From Opisthorchis felineus (lineage: Eukaryota > Platyhelminthes > Trematoda > Opisthorchiida > Opisthorchiidae): a stretch of 64,000 bases of DNA. A program made the position numbers and the translations under genes. The DNA is taken from assembly GCA_004794785.1 (NCBI GenBank), contig SJOL01008692.1, positions 1,754,499-1,818,498 of the forward strand, read 5' to 3'. The stretch's first letter is position 1, and each line of letters opens with the position of its first letter. The notes below the pieces were generated by a model. The model made no database searches. It was given only the letters and a program-made list of their open reading frames with translations, and was not told the DNA's origin. Positions 38,600 through 50,589 of this stretch are shown here, one piece after another.

Positions 38600-38820
38600 A
38601 GATGTATAGACGTAATACACTACTCATAAGTTTGCTGAAAATTCCTCGACAGCCCAGTGGGCTGTATCGCGATATCTCGAATATCGCAGCAACTGGAACG
38701 TGAGGCGGCCTGGTGCAGCACATTCAGTTGCTTGGACACATCACAAACGAGAGATTCAGCTGGGTTCCAGGTGAGTCTCTCGCAAAACCAAATTTGTTTG
38801 CAAATGAGTGTATTCCGCTA
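38600..38820 (+). mobile_element. Hammerhead-family copy with inverted 5' segment
   Basis: Bases 38605-38656 are the antisense of the segment that follows the ribozyme cleavage site (TCTATACATCTC antisense side through CGACAGCCCA). From 38657 the sense strand begins GTGGGCTGT, which is precisely the first sequence after the predicted cleavage site, and continues ATCGCGATATCTCG, CCTGGTGCAGCACATTCAG, AACGAGAGATTCAGCTGG and GCAAATGAGTGTATTCCGCT. The result is a head-to-head junction at the cleavage site. The ribozyme core itself is absent. Confidence 0.65.
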
Positions 38821-40392
38821 TATCAGAGGTGACTTGTGCCAATTCGTTAGCGAAGACAGTTTATGAGACGTCACAGGACATTAGCATCTTCACGCACACC
38901 ACTGACACATATGGACCAGTGCCTGCTGTTACTTCCAGGGCCTGGTTTCTTTGCCCTAACGCTCACATCCACCACTTCGAGAGATGGATCAGCCTAGACA
39001 ACGATGATTTCAAGGCAGATCGGATCAGGTGAGCACAGATTGCGCGGACTAAATGGGCAGGACCAACCTTCTAGTTTGATGACGATGCTGACAAGCATAC
39101 ACACGAATAACAGCTGATTGCCGAGGAAGACTGGTCCCATCCGTTAGGTGTAGCATAGCAAGGAAACAAAACCACCAAAAAAATTAGTCAACAATTCACA
39201 GGACTTAACGATGAAGTTGGCAGCAATCCAGTTGGGATCAAAAAATTGTGCAAAGCAAACCGCATGTGGTCATTACCGCAGCATCATACAGGAATCCATG
39301 CAGCATGGTCACTTAAGGATACAGAGAATACATGCAAAGATAGCCTAGTCCGATGCAGTTTCGACTCCTGTTCAGACATGATGGCACCATCGGTTGGTGC
39401 TCACCTCCTTACCTCCGAGAAAGTCGTCCATTATCCACTTATAGCGCATCGTAACGCGCTGTGTTCTGAGGAAAGACACTGTGTTTTTCCACCAACAGAT
39501 AAGCATGTTTTGTGATGGCTCGCGATGCCGGTGTTTACACAATAGATACTCATCACAAGTATCGCTAGGCCCTATTTTACGTCGTATATACACACCACAG
39601 AAACATTTATTCGAATCTTCGCCGTGTGTTTCTTTACCGCCCCCAGTATATAGGATAAAAGATATGATAACCACTTCACTGCTCTCCCAAGAAATTCAAG
39701 ACTTACCTATCACGTGAAGGCGGGGCGAGTATGCAAGGAAATGTGGGATTGCCAAACTCATGTTCGCTTTTCTCTTCAGATGAAGTAAACTGCTCATCGT
39801 GAACTTTTACTACTTCCACAACCATAGTTGAATAGCTCAGGTCAAGCGATCAGAGGAGCAAACGTCGGTACAAATGCCGAGAATAGCGGTTTCCCGACAC
39901 ACCGGACACACCCAAAGATATCAGCAGAGCATCGAACGGCTGGCATGCTACGCCAGCACTCATTGGTCGTGTGTTGCGTGACCTTGAATATACTGAAGCT
40001 GCCTGATTGGTTTAGCCACTTCATGAAGCAGCAAGCACCTACTTGCTCAGCGGAGTGACTTGCGGCACAAGAAACGGACGCTTGATTTGACACCTTGAAG
40101 GTGGAAGCACGCAGCCATGGTTGAGCCCCAGAGATGTCTTCTCTCGTTCCATCTCTAGGACTTTGTGGTATCCCTATCGGTATTTTAGCAAGGCATCAGT
40201 AGCGCAAAAAGCAGTGGCTCAGAGCAAGAATAATTTCGCAAGATGAATTGAACTTCCATCTGGGAAGTCGTCACTCGAGGAGCCAATCAACATGTGACCA
40301 CGTGCTATGGTTACTGCAACTGAAGGCTGAGCGTCGCTATATCTTAGGTTAGAGACAATCGCACTGCTGTTCAGCCATTCAAGGCCGAACAG

Positions 40393-40547
40393 GTAAGGGT
40401 TCAACCACTGGCCGGAAGGTCACTCGTTCAGAACTCCCTGCCATAATTTCGTGAAGTGAGCACTGCTGGTAATCCCCAGTAGGGATAAAACAGCTGTACA
40501 GAGCTTTTCGGCTTTTCAGCATAGATAGGATTCACTAGCAGGCAACT
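40393..40547 (+). mobile_element. SINE family 2, diverged copy
   Basis: GGTTCAACCACTGGCCGGAA head region, then TCCCCAGTAGGGATAAAACA, GTACAGAGCTTTTCGGCTTT and TCAGCATAGATAGGATTCAC. Confidence 0.55.
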
Positions 40548-41144
40548 GATGCGATGTACTAACTGGCTGCTTCAAGGCACGCTACGAATTGTACTATACC
40601 CCATCAGTACCTAAGTTACGCATTGCTTTTTATTGCTTAGCATAGAGCTATGTTTTTCACAAAGTGTACTGGGGAAATTATCGAATGGATACCCATTTAA
40701 ACCCTTGTTTTTTCTGAAGTGCAGCTACTACTTCTAGTTTGCTACAATGACTCCGGTGCAGCCAACCACCGACCCACTCACACCCTCACTGGATTTAGAA
40801 TCAGTCTAGTGAAGTAATGCGCTGCCTTAATGGTTTTTGGACGCATCCATTTTTGTGTGTGATGCCTGCAAAAAATCAGGCTTCCGGTAGAATCATTGAA
40901 CGGAGAATGACAGATGATGTTTGATTTTCAGTGTTTGGAAGTTATTGGCCATCCGAATAGCACTGAAAGCACACTTCACTGTAGAGCTTCGAGGGGCCGC
41001 GAAAAGATGTATGCTAAACAAAGTCGAACAGGGAAGTCGTGTTAGGTGATTAGGCGTCTGTGCACACTATCCGTAACCTGTCTTGTGTTAGTGGACCCCA
41101 ACATGGCGATCCACGTACGACACAAATGCTTTCTTCTCTTGAAG

Positions 41145-41270
41145 TAACTCACTACCTATAAGGTTGATAAAAGCTCGTCAACAATCCCTAATGATTACGC
41201 GATTCTTGAGACTCATGAGGCAGGCGTCGTATCCTAGTCTCTACCAACCCTATGTTGCACCGATAGTTTG
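41145..41270 (-). mobile_element. Hammerhead-family copy, strongly eroded
   Basis: CTCACTACCTATAAGGTTGA, CTCGTCAACAATCCCTAATG, GACTCATGAGGCAGGCGTCG and TACCAACCCTATGTT preserve the order of landmarks of the family, but no core base block survives. Confidence 0.4.
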
Positions 41271-42463
41271 TTTACACATCCCGATTGGCTAAAGAGACAG
41301 CTGAATAGTGATCAACAATACGTTTGACGGTAAATTTGTATAACGTGCTTGAACAGAGAATCCTTTGTGTGGGGTAGGGTCAGCCTGAAATTCTATTGAG
41401 TTGATGCAAGGAAAAAACAAAGACTGAACCAGAGTTCAAGCCAGTTTTGTGTTTACTTGGTTCGAAAAAGTCGGATGTTGACAAGTTTTGACGTTCAGCC
41501 AATGCTGACCAGATGACGGTGTGTGCAAAAATACACCGACTATGGGGCTAAACCACATGTTAAAACGTGTTTACCTGAATTTTTCTCTACTTGTCTCTCT
41601 TCCCTTGCCGCTGGAGGTGGGTTCCATGATGAAGTTGAGTCGGTTTTTAACCCCAATCGCACAAACTATCTAAGTATCTGACCAGACGGTAGAAGCATCA
41701 CATTTCTTGAAACCTTGCCTTACGAACGTTAAATACATGCTGTCAAGCCACGAGTCAACCAGTACTGCCAACTTCTCATGGGGACATGGATAGCGGAAAG
41801 CTACTAAGAGACCTAAGTGACACGACCTAGGTGCCAAATGGCTGACAGTGCAAACTACAACGGACATATAGATCATCCATGTCAAGAAGCTCTTTTCAGC
41901 CCGAAGCTTCTAATTCATTTGAGCTCACCAGAGAGGCTCTAATCAGAACCTGTTATATCCAGCAGAATGTGTTGTTCGAACAACAAGCAGTTTACCCGAA
42001 AGGAACTGAGAACTGTGCTGAGAGAGACTGGAGAAGCTGAGCAAAAGTCTAGCAATAGCAAAAGCTATTCCTTACGTAAACGTGAGTTTATACTCACTCA
42101 ACTGAAGTTTACGGACTGAGGCAACGCCTTGCAGTGGAAACTTAGCCCCATGCATGAGTAATACGTCAACATATCTATCTGGTACGGCTTTGGATCTATT
42201 AACCTTATTAGAAACTCAGGTGGGGTGAGCAAAGATAAATAGCGTGCCGTACAATATATCGCGTGTGCCCCATCTTACCATCTTCGTGGGTTACTAAAGA
42301 AGACTATAGGTGTAAGATGATTTTCGGATTTTCGTCTCTATTTCCTGATAGCATCTGAAAGGGGAAAACCGTGGCACCTTCGATAACCTGAATACTACCC
42401 ACGTGACTTCAAAATAAAAGGATGGCCCAACACATCCTTTATCAACCAAACCAGCGCACTTAC

Positions 42464-42597
42464 CCAGAGGTAATTGGCTTCCGAGCTATGGGTACATTAT
42501 CTGGAATAAAGTCCCAGTCGTTCGTAACATCAGGAGTTGTGCCTGGTCCAAGTTCTGCGAATTCCCGGCTGATTTCCGTCACACACCAATTTTGTTC
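42464..42597 (-). CDS. ANK: Ankyrin exon C: linker leading into ZU5
   Basis: Residues 104-147 plus two bases of Gly-148. The acceptor is GTTGTTCAACAG and the donor GTAAGTG. The end of the exon, NVPIARKPITS followed by the split Gly, lines up with the short segment just before the first ZU5 domain in other ankyrins (a hydrophobic DNV.. stretch, then P-I-x-S-G). It starts in phase 0, as exon B demands, and its two trailing bases (GG) are completed by the A that opens exon D. The first 30 residues are acidic and contain Trp-107 and Trp-131. Confidence 0.85.
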
Positions 42598-44705
42598 CTG
42601 TTGAACAACGGAAAAAAGTGTATGCCAGCCAAATAGGTGAGCTGATTGTGAACGAACAAGCAGGACAGTGATCTAGTCAGGCTTGTGAGTCAGAAATAGT
42701 AATTCCAAACGATGCAGCCAAATAGCTGCAGCCAAAAATGCCAGTCTAGGTTTCGAAACGGCAGACTGGGTTGAGCGCCGTTAGATACTGATCAAGCAGG
42801 GATGGCTGTAGCATCCTGCTAAGTAAGAAAGCGATCCCATTCCATTCTCGTCTGCACTGACGACATTAACTGTGGAAGCCGGATTCAGTGCGCGCCAATC
42901 TCCGAATCTGGCCTACGAAACGAATCTAATTGCGTTTACCATCAGCTATCCCAGATGATTGATTTGTCTGTGTTCAAACTGACCACTGGTCAGTTGTTGT
43001 CCCTACAGTTTTCAGTTAAATGGACATTCTGGTTGGCAGTCCCACGGCATTAAACCCTAGTTGATACGAAGTACAAAATGTTCTGCTTTTGGTTCATGCA
43101 AATTTGGTTTAAAAAGCCCGATAGGACAAAACCACAAACAGACTGATAGACTGATATTTCTTCACGAGCAGCCAAGTTGTTTGATGAACTAGCTCTATTA
43201 CCAGAAGCTTGTTTATTCGGTAGGAGCTCAAAAAAACGAAAGGTTGACCATATGCTGATGTGGTTGCGTTCCGAAGACCGTAAGTAGGAAATACATCGCT
43301 GAGGGACATCAGATTTAAGCCTAATCCACTTAATAAACCAAGAATAAGACAGATTCATTCCAAGTAAGGTCGCATCAGACCAAATATCACTTGATTTGGA
43401 TGGGTCAAAATACCCGATTTCCACCACAGAGTGGAAGTGTCATAATTCGGATCCGGGTAGTTCATGGGATACCTTGTTGCCGCATAAACTCCGACTCCCA
43501 CACTGTCCAGTTTCACTTCGCCACTAATGTTTCTCCTGTTCCGCTCTTCAAATCAACTTTCACAACCTTTTGATGGACTATCATTTTTACGCCAAGGAGT
43601 GTCGGCTTCTTTCCAAGGCATGTAGATTAATTTCCCGAGATAGCATGATACGAATCTTAGTGGTTTCATTTAGATCCACGATGACCGGACAATCTCAACG
43701 GTGCTTCAAGGGACTCTCAGTCTCTGGTACGAAAAATCAGTTATGCCAACCTCCCACTCCAGAACGTACTTCAACTAGTGCGCTTCATAATTCCTATTAG
43801 ATCATCTCAAGGGTTGCTCAAATAATAACGCGAAAATCCACGGGACATCTCAACGTGAAAAAGCCATAGAAGGATCTCAGTGTTCCGTGCTTCGACCAGA
43901 GCCTACAGGATTTGCTTGTTCGGAGTTTCTCAATACAGATCAAAGCATTTTGGTACCTTCTTTCGTTACAAATGTGTCAAGTATGAGGTCCTTGGTCTAA
44001 ACCCGAGGAAAGACGAAAGAAGCTAGCATACTACGACCGCCAAATTATGTCATTCTATTGGGTCTACACGAAGCTGACCTCTGATAATACAAAACTACAC
44101 TAAAGTCGATCACTCAGAGAGATGTCGGCTGAAGGGCCAGAAAGCATATCAGTGAGGGGTTTCGCATCAACACCTTTTTCCACCCTGTATGCAGTCGTCA
44201 AAAAGGATATTTTCTGTAATGTTGAAGGAGATGTTGGAGAATTCGTAATTTCGAATAAGAAGGCTTTTTATTCAGATGCCACAAGAACGTTTATTTATAA
44301 GGTGATTTTACACGATCTCCCCTATCCTAACAGTAGCGACCACAACAGCGAGGAGAAGTTAATTGCCTAACTTTGAAGTGGCCTGACTGGTTCGGTGCGG
44401 CGGAAAAGAACTATAACCACGGTTTTCCCCTACCTGGGGAAGTGTCAACTCTAAAAACCACTCTAGATATTCGTGCACATAGCATACTCACGAATGAATT
44501 ATCTTGAACTACAATTTCAACGACACAATTCAATTCAATTTATCAGCTATAAACCGTGTACCAAGGCACGCTGGTTCCAGCTGCTACAGTTTCGATCACC
44601 AAAAAACGGGAGAGTGTGGGACATACAGCCAAGCCTTGGAAGCGATGGCACAACTGGTTAGTTCGGGAATTAGGTAGCTACTCATTGAAGTCGATAGTTT
44701 TGATG

Positions 44706-44976
44706 CATGAGCGCCATTGACTGCGCGATTGGGCCATTGCTGCCAATGTCATTAACCATTGCTGAGTTGAGTCCCATCCAGGGAGGCGACAGTTGCCGAC
44801 CCGACTAAGTCTATTGGTTAGTGTTTTCGTACTTCGTTGCCAGGTAATACACTGTCAACCTCTCGGTCGCCTCCACTCAGCACAGGGCTGGGCAAAAGAG
44901 CTCTGTGAGGCAGACGGTCTTCTGGAATGCGGAGTACATGTCCTAACCAGCGTAACCTATGAAGCGTGAGTAATTC
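44706..44976 (-). pseudogene. LINE 3' end remnant
   Basis: The minus strand reads LTLHRLRWLGHVLRIPEDRL, PHRALFAQPCAEWRRPRG, then after a stop QCITWQRSTKTLTNRLSRVG, CRLPGW and MAQSRSQWRSCI. This is the characteristic C-terminus of trematode-type LINE reverse transcriptases (RWLGHVLRMP, TWxxxMKxLT, RLPGWGPRD, SQWRxCI). Lies between exons B and C. Confidence 0.8.
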
Positions 44977-45716
44977 ATCTATCGCAGGAGAGTTCTTCTC
45001 CCTAGAACCATCCGGCGTACCTCAGCATTTCAACGACACAAACCATTACATATATAACTGACAAATGCAACTTCATCTTACGTTGGAAACGTCCATAGCC
45101 GGTGATCATGTATCATCAAAAACCAAACTTTCTTTTGCCAGCTTCGACAACCACTTACATGTTACATTATTCGCGAAAGTCTGTAAACTCAAACTTGATA
45201 GTACTCAACGTAATTCCCAAATGCGAGAAAATTAGAGAAATGCTGCGTTATTGCCAGGACACCGGAGCGTGCCGCAAAGGTTGAGATGGGACCCCTGGGG
45301 TTAACGACGCCGCAACGGTAAAAACCTAGAAAAGCTGGTCGAAAAAAATGCAGCTGATCCACATATCCGAAAACGGTGAGACCCTGGCCAGCTACACCTT
45401 CATGACATCGACTTGTACGTATGTTCCAGCAAATATGGTGCATTACGGGCGACTGCAAACCGTGTCTGAAGATCCTCATATTCACATAAGCCTAAGAAAA
45501 AATCATAGGCACCAAGTTACGTAGCGACAGCTCGCAGTGAAGAAATCTACGTATCATCAAATAAAATTGGTCACTCTATGTGAAATTTTTAAACATGATC
45601 TCTGGAAAAAACAGTCGGGGTATCTTCCAATGTTATCGTCTCAAACTATCACATCCAGGTTCATGCACTTTAAGCCTGTGTACCAACGGGGAAAGTTTTC
45701 TGTACCATCTTGACAT

Positions 45717-45840
45717 GACACACTACTCATAAGGTTGCTGAAAACGCTTGGACAACCCACATCAGATTTCGCCCTTCTTCAAGCCCATAAGATGGACGGA
45801 TACCCAGGGTTTTTATCAATCTTATGTTTTCCATGACTTC
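45717..45840 (-). mobile_element. Hammerhead-family copy, degenerate
   Basis: The plus strand shows CACTACTCATAAGGTTGCTG, then ACAACCCACATCAGATTTCG and CCCTTCTTCAAGCCCATAAG, an eroded version of the ribozyme region on the minus strand, and ends near ATCAATCTTATGTTTTC. Core bases of CTGATGA are lost. Confidence 0.55.
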
Positions 45841-46358
45841 AGCGGGAATATACTCTACAATAACACTATCTGGTTACTTCCTTTACCCGTTCTTTGTTGT
45901 TGTCCTAAGTTATTTAAACTTCTAAGCCGTTCATTCAGGGCAAACGCAGACAAGATACTATGTATGCATAGACGGGTAGGAATACATAGGCTTGATGCCA
46001 CAGTCCAAAACCTCGGTGAATGGACATGTACTACGGCTAGTTAGAAACATTCGGTTTACACACAGACTGTTGGGAAACAAACAGCTTCGGATTTGGAGGA
46101 AGTGTGCGGAAAATGGTTCTCTGAGCACGAACCAAACAGATCAGCTGAGACTGATTTGGCAGAAATGCATTTTCAAGAAGGAGAGGCTCGAAGTGGACCG
46201 AATTAACGAATACATCCGCGAGGACAGTTTGTGTTAAACTTTGGCCAACCATCCTGGAGTGTATGACAGGCGGCAGCGAACTTAAAAGCCTGCACTATCG
46301 GGTATGAGAGAAATTATTCGCTTGATGCTTGCCCAGAAGATAAGAAGACAAAACTCAC

Positions 46359-46429
46359 TCGCAATCCATTGACCATTCTTCCGTGAGGTCCATTCTCCAC
46401 AGGCGGATGTTCATGTATACTGTCTTCAC
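46359..46429 (-). CDS. ANK: Ankyrin exon B: 71-nt linker exon
   Basis: Residues 80-103. It has a clear pyrimidine-rich acceptor (CTCTTTTTGCAG) and a good donor (GTGAGT). It supplies the two bases needed to complete the split Ser codon from exon A and ends on a codon boundary. It reads SEDSIHEHPPVENGPHG then RMVNGLR, an unstructured acidic/proline stretch without a recognised domain. Because 71 is not a multiple of three, skipping it would break the frame, so it is probably constitutive. It is assigned from splice signals and phase, not from sequence conservation. Confidence 0.75.
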
Positions 46430-46716
46430 CTGCAAAAAGAGAGAAAACAAATGAGTGGATAATGGATGTGTGTTTGTCTATGCTGGCCGTTTTGTAGAGT
46501 AGATATGTTGAGTGGAAAACTCTCAGTTGTCTGAAGCCAAAGGATTTCGGCGATTCAACGTAGGACTTGACGTCAGCTTGGACCACCGGTTTTTGTGACC
46601 TTACAGACAGCGGAAAAACTCAATATAATTAAGGTTAAATTTCGTCTATGTCTAATCTAATCGAACCGTTTTCCCAATGCTGTCCACAGTAATTCAAGTG
46701 TACTGGTGTATTCTGG

Positions 46717-46718
46717 TA

Positions 46719-46751
<33 letters not shown>
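46717..46751. repeat. (TA)n microsatellite
   Basis: About 17 TA units with a single TACA interruption. Lies about 290 nt upstream of exon B in intron A. Confidence 0.9.
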
Positions 46752-46867
46752 GATGCCGTATGAAGATGAAGTGAGTTTGTTAGGTTGAATCTGCCTCGAA
46801 TCGACTTGTAGCTAGGATTTGGATACCACTTAACTATCCAAGCGAGTGCATTTAGAGCCAGGAATAC

Positions 46868-46930
46868 GCTCGAACATCAGTACTCTTGGACAGTACCTAG
46901 CGCTCTAACCTCTGAACTACCGTCAGCTGA
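46868..46930 (-). repeat. tRNA-like head, SINE fragment
   Basis: The minus strand reads GACGGTAGTTCAGAGGTTAG then AGCGCTAGGTACTG and GTACTGATGTTCGAGCG: an A box and a mutated B box at tRNA-like spacing. No family body was identified downstream. Confidence 0.5.
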
Positions 46931-48635
46931 GCAACGATCACAGCTGTCCTTCCAATGAGAGAAAAAGCTCCGTGGCCTCTCCTTAGGCTGGCCTACCTTT
47001 AGGGAAAATTTGATCCAAAATTGTGGTTGGTCAGAAAAGTTGCTTTGATCTTCCACGGGCAGGACTACTCTTCCGAAAAGTCTCGTCTGCGGACCGGCTA
47101 GTTATCATTTTCAGTCAAACACTACCGACTTCCACCCAAGAAATGGTTATACAAATTTGGGGGTTCAAGGACTGTGTAAATAAAACTTCGTACGATTAAA
47201 AATAAGCCCAGATTTTGCAGCACTTCTGATGCAGCGGCTTCTTACAAAGGCATTCAGGTGATCAGATGCACTTCTGCAAAGCTATCTGCTACTGGGTATG
47301 CTTACCATGCTTCCATTAAAGCTGGAGATGATATCCTGAACTGCTCACCGCGAAACATGTGAGCCTAGTGTTCACCCCTGACCGATAATGTACCCTTGTA
47401 CAGGTTTGGCGGGATCCTGGACTCTAAAGCTCTTACACGTCGCAATTACTTACCGAATGAATGCCAAATTCAGTTGGTCTACAAGTTTCCCAGTCCACTT
47501 TCAGGAATAATTAATAGTACTGGCTTAGCAACATACTGCTGGCTCTTGGAGGACCGCAGCCTTAATGAAACAAGCATAACTGCTCGAATAATGCTGCTGA
47601 TACCCTAAGATGGAGTCCAAGAAAGCGAAACTAATCTCATGTGCGTAATCACCAAGGCGGTGAAAATTCGTCTTGAAGACCACTCACCAGACATAGTGGA
47701 CATTTTGTCCAGGGCACTTCGACTAAACCCATTTGTACCATGATGAGCTGGCCGAAAAGCCAAGTGAGAACCGTGTGATCCCTGTGAGTATCGGTTGGTT
47801 TGCGTTAGACCGGCAGAACGGGAGAACAGTGGTGACGACGGAACGATTGTATAGTCGGGCTCAACTGGAACAGAACGGATAGAAGAGGGTGGGAGGCTTT
47901 ATTTCACGGACAACAAGTTTAGACAGACCAGTTGTGCTGCTATATGGTAGGTGTAGTGAGCAAGTCCTTGTTTCACAAAGCATAAAAAAGTGCTATACTG
48001 TGGCAATCGTCAGTATAACCGCTTCCGGCTAAAGCGCCAACTCTGAGTGAGTTGAGTGAATTTAATGGATTCATAGTAGCTGCTGAATGTCTCGAGTTCA
48101 CCCTCCATCATTCCATAAGTGGAAAACCGAATTGCACAAAGGATGAATGGTTGAATGAAAGTTGGGTAGAACACAGCCTAACACCAACATGGACCATGCC
48201 CAAGTGAAATACTCAATGTTACCACAACAACAAAAAACAAGGCAGCTGACAGAAACAGACTGTCGCCTCGGTTGACGCACCTCGATTGGGTGTGAGACAC
48301 CAGAGACACTGCACAAAATCGCTCCGAATATAACAAAGGTCTCGTTTGAATTGGTTGAGTCTGGTCAAATAAGACTATTTGGTTATCTGCTGTGGTATGT
48401 ATAAAGAGGTTCACCCATTTCTGAACCTGCTTCTAACATTTTTCGGGGGCACAAAAAGACACTGCACACCGTCTGTTACCTACTGGTCTCACCTATGTAG
48501 GTGGCTGCATGGTCCCCACACTATTACCTGAACTGGTGTTTTTTATATTGTATTATCTATGATAAGAAAAGTATGTACGTTGAAAGTGGATGAAACCTCA
48601 CGAACTCATTCGGGAGTACCTTTCAAACAGCTCGC

Positions 48636-48725
48636 GAATGTTGATTAGAACTCGCCGATACCCTACTACCAGTTTCGCTTTATTATGGAACTGGTGTATC
48701 AGGCGTAATTCCCGAGTTTTCATTG
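48636..48725 (-). mobile_element. Hammerhead-family copy, strongly eroded
   Basis: GCCGATACCCTACTACCAGT, TTCGCTTTATTATGGAACTG and TATCAGGCGTAATTCCCGAG keep the landmark order of the ribozyme region (antisense), with many substitutions. Confidence 0.4.
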
Positions 48726-49367
48726 CATTTTCGCCTTCCTTATGAGCCAGTTGGCGAGTCAGTTGAATAAACCACCTGTTTGCAGGATGAACTTATACAA
48801 ACGTAAAGTTTTCCTCATCTGCAACTGAGGCTGTCACTTTGATGTTCTTCAACAGAATGCAATGCATAACAGATTTCTTATAACCCAGCTGGATCTACAT
48901 TCGTCCTCATTCTCCAAAACGCATACGTAAGGGCTTTCGGCTTGTTCGAATGCACTACTGATTAAATCAAGATCATTAGTGTATCCCGGTGTATCCTCCC
49001 GACCATTTGTTTGGGGAATCCACTGTTGTTAGGATGATGCAAAACGTTTTGCTACCAGTCCGGGTATACGGCATTAAACAGAGCCTTGTACTTTTATCAG
49101 CTAAAGTGTGCAATGCCACACCGATTTCCTCTCATTAGCTACAAGTTTCTTAAACAGTGCGGCATTGGCCATCATAAATTACCTTCAGTCAAATGAGTAA
49201 CTTGTAACTTTTCTCTTACTTAGCAAATCGGTGAACAGGGTTGAATTCATGATATTCGAAGTCAAATGATGGTTCGATAGGATGCTGATGATCTTCAGCT
49301 TGGCTCCAAATGAACGAACATCTTTTACATATTAGCGAAATACACTCCTTCGCACAACAATTTGGTC

Positions 49368-49575
49368 TTGACGGGTGACTCAACTGGAACCCAGCTGAAT
49401 CTCTCGTTTATTACTTTCTTAAGCAACTGAATGTGTTGCACCAGGTCATCCATATTTCAGTTGGTAGGCTATTCAAGATATCGCGATACATTGTATAGAC
49501 GTAACGCACTACCCAAGAGGGGCGAAACCAGTCGTCGACTGTCGAAGTTTTCAGCAACCTTATGAATAGTGCATT
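49368..49575 (-). mobile_element. Hammerhead-family copy with inverted segment
   Basis: On the minus strand an antisense ribozyme 3' half (GAAAC, stem III and the TTCAGCAACCTTATG part, seen on the plus strand at 49522-49564) is followed by the sense segment GTGCGTTACGTCTATACAAT, CGCGATATCTTG, CCTGGTGCAACACATTCAG and AACGAGAGATTCAGCTGG. The CTGATGA half is missing. The arrangement resembles the 38.6-kb copy but has a different breakpoint. Confidence 0.6.
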
Positions 49576-50589
49576 ACATCTTTTACATTATTCCAAATTT
49601 TATTTTACCACTGAATATCTTTACCTATAGTACCGTAGTAGAGATCGTTTATCCGAAAACGACCAGTAGTCCGCTAGTGGCATACACTTCGGGCATACCA
49701 ACTGAGAATAATCTCAGCGAAATTTGCTCCGTGTAAGCCGCGGGGTCGGTAGACAAATCACTTTTACAGGTCAGCTGTATCTTGACGTCTTCGGATGCTC
49801 AGATGATGGATAGGAGGGCGAAGTCAGACGTCACCATTAGCGGATTTAAACTGCGACCGATTTGTGGTGATGCCAACAGGCCGATCTGCCCAATAATGAA
49901 TGAGGGAGTTCAGTGTTGCACTCGCACCAATCAGGTGATGGCCCCAATTCGATCGATGATGACATTGGTTGAAGACATGCACAAAATGATAAGTACCTCA
50001 TTCGGATAGCACGATGGTACCAATACAAACAATCTGAAGAAGATTCTGACAAAAATTGTGGGAGGGTTTATTTACTTCGTACACAAGAGGACAAATAACA
50101 TATCTGGGAAGTCTGCGTGGTCACACCTTTATTAGGGAGGGACGACAAAAGTGCCCCTAGGTTATTGTGTTCCAAACAAAACATTGACAGTTTTGTCAAC
50201 TGACAACACACGATCGATTAGAAGGCAGGACTATATATGGACAGGGTGTCGTATCTTCTACCTTGACCTGACTGGTGAAATATTCGAGAACTATACTTCT
50301 ATGTTCCAAATGACCAGTGTGAACCGTGTGAACAAGAATCCTAGATAGCTTTCGACCCTGACTGAACCTCGGACACAGTTATCTTAAATTTACACAAGGT
50401 CAAACTGAAGAGTAAAGCATTGTGATCTGTCGGTGTGTCACGGTAAAGTTAGGATTATACATTCTACATGCAACGTTCCTCTGTGTGGATCTGCCGGAAG
50501 TAAGTGCATACTTATTCAGAGAGGTGCTCGATAATTAGAAGTTATGGGATGTTTTAGGATGGTTCTTTATAAATGACCTTCTTTCGTAA

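Larger units (their letters stand above)
27212..42463 (-). other. 15-kb intron between ankyrin exons C and D
   Basis: The longest intron. It contains hammerhead-family copies at 27.7, 38.6 and 41.2 kb, SINE family 2 copies at 29.4, 29.8, 36.0, 36.3 and 40.5 kb, a family 1 SINE at 38.0 kb, LINE pieces at 32.3 and 35.4 kb and microsatellites. No embedded gene was recognised; stretches such as 30.0-31.4 and 33.0-34.6 kb are featureless. Confidence 0.85.
42598..46358 (-). other. Intron between ankyrin exons B and C
   Basis: 3.8 kb. Contains the minus-strand LINE end at 44.7-45.0 kb, the hammerhead-family copy at 45.7 kb and two unassigned plus-strand frames (44,122-44,370 and 45,992-46,237). Confidence 0.8.

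Noticed and set aside
45189..45485. 98-codon minus-strand frame next to the LINE end
   Set aside because: No ankyrin or other domain similarity; not needed by the exon phase chain.
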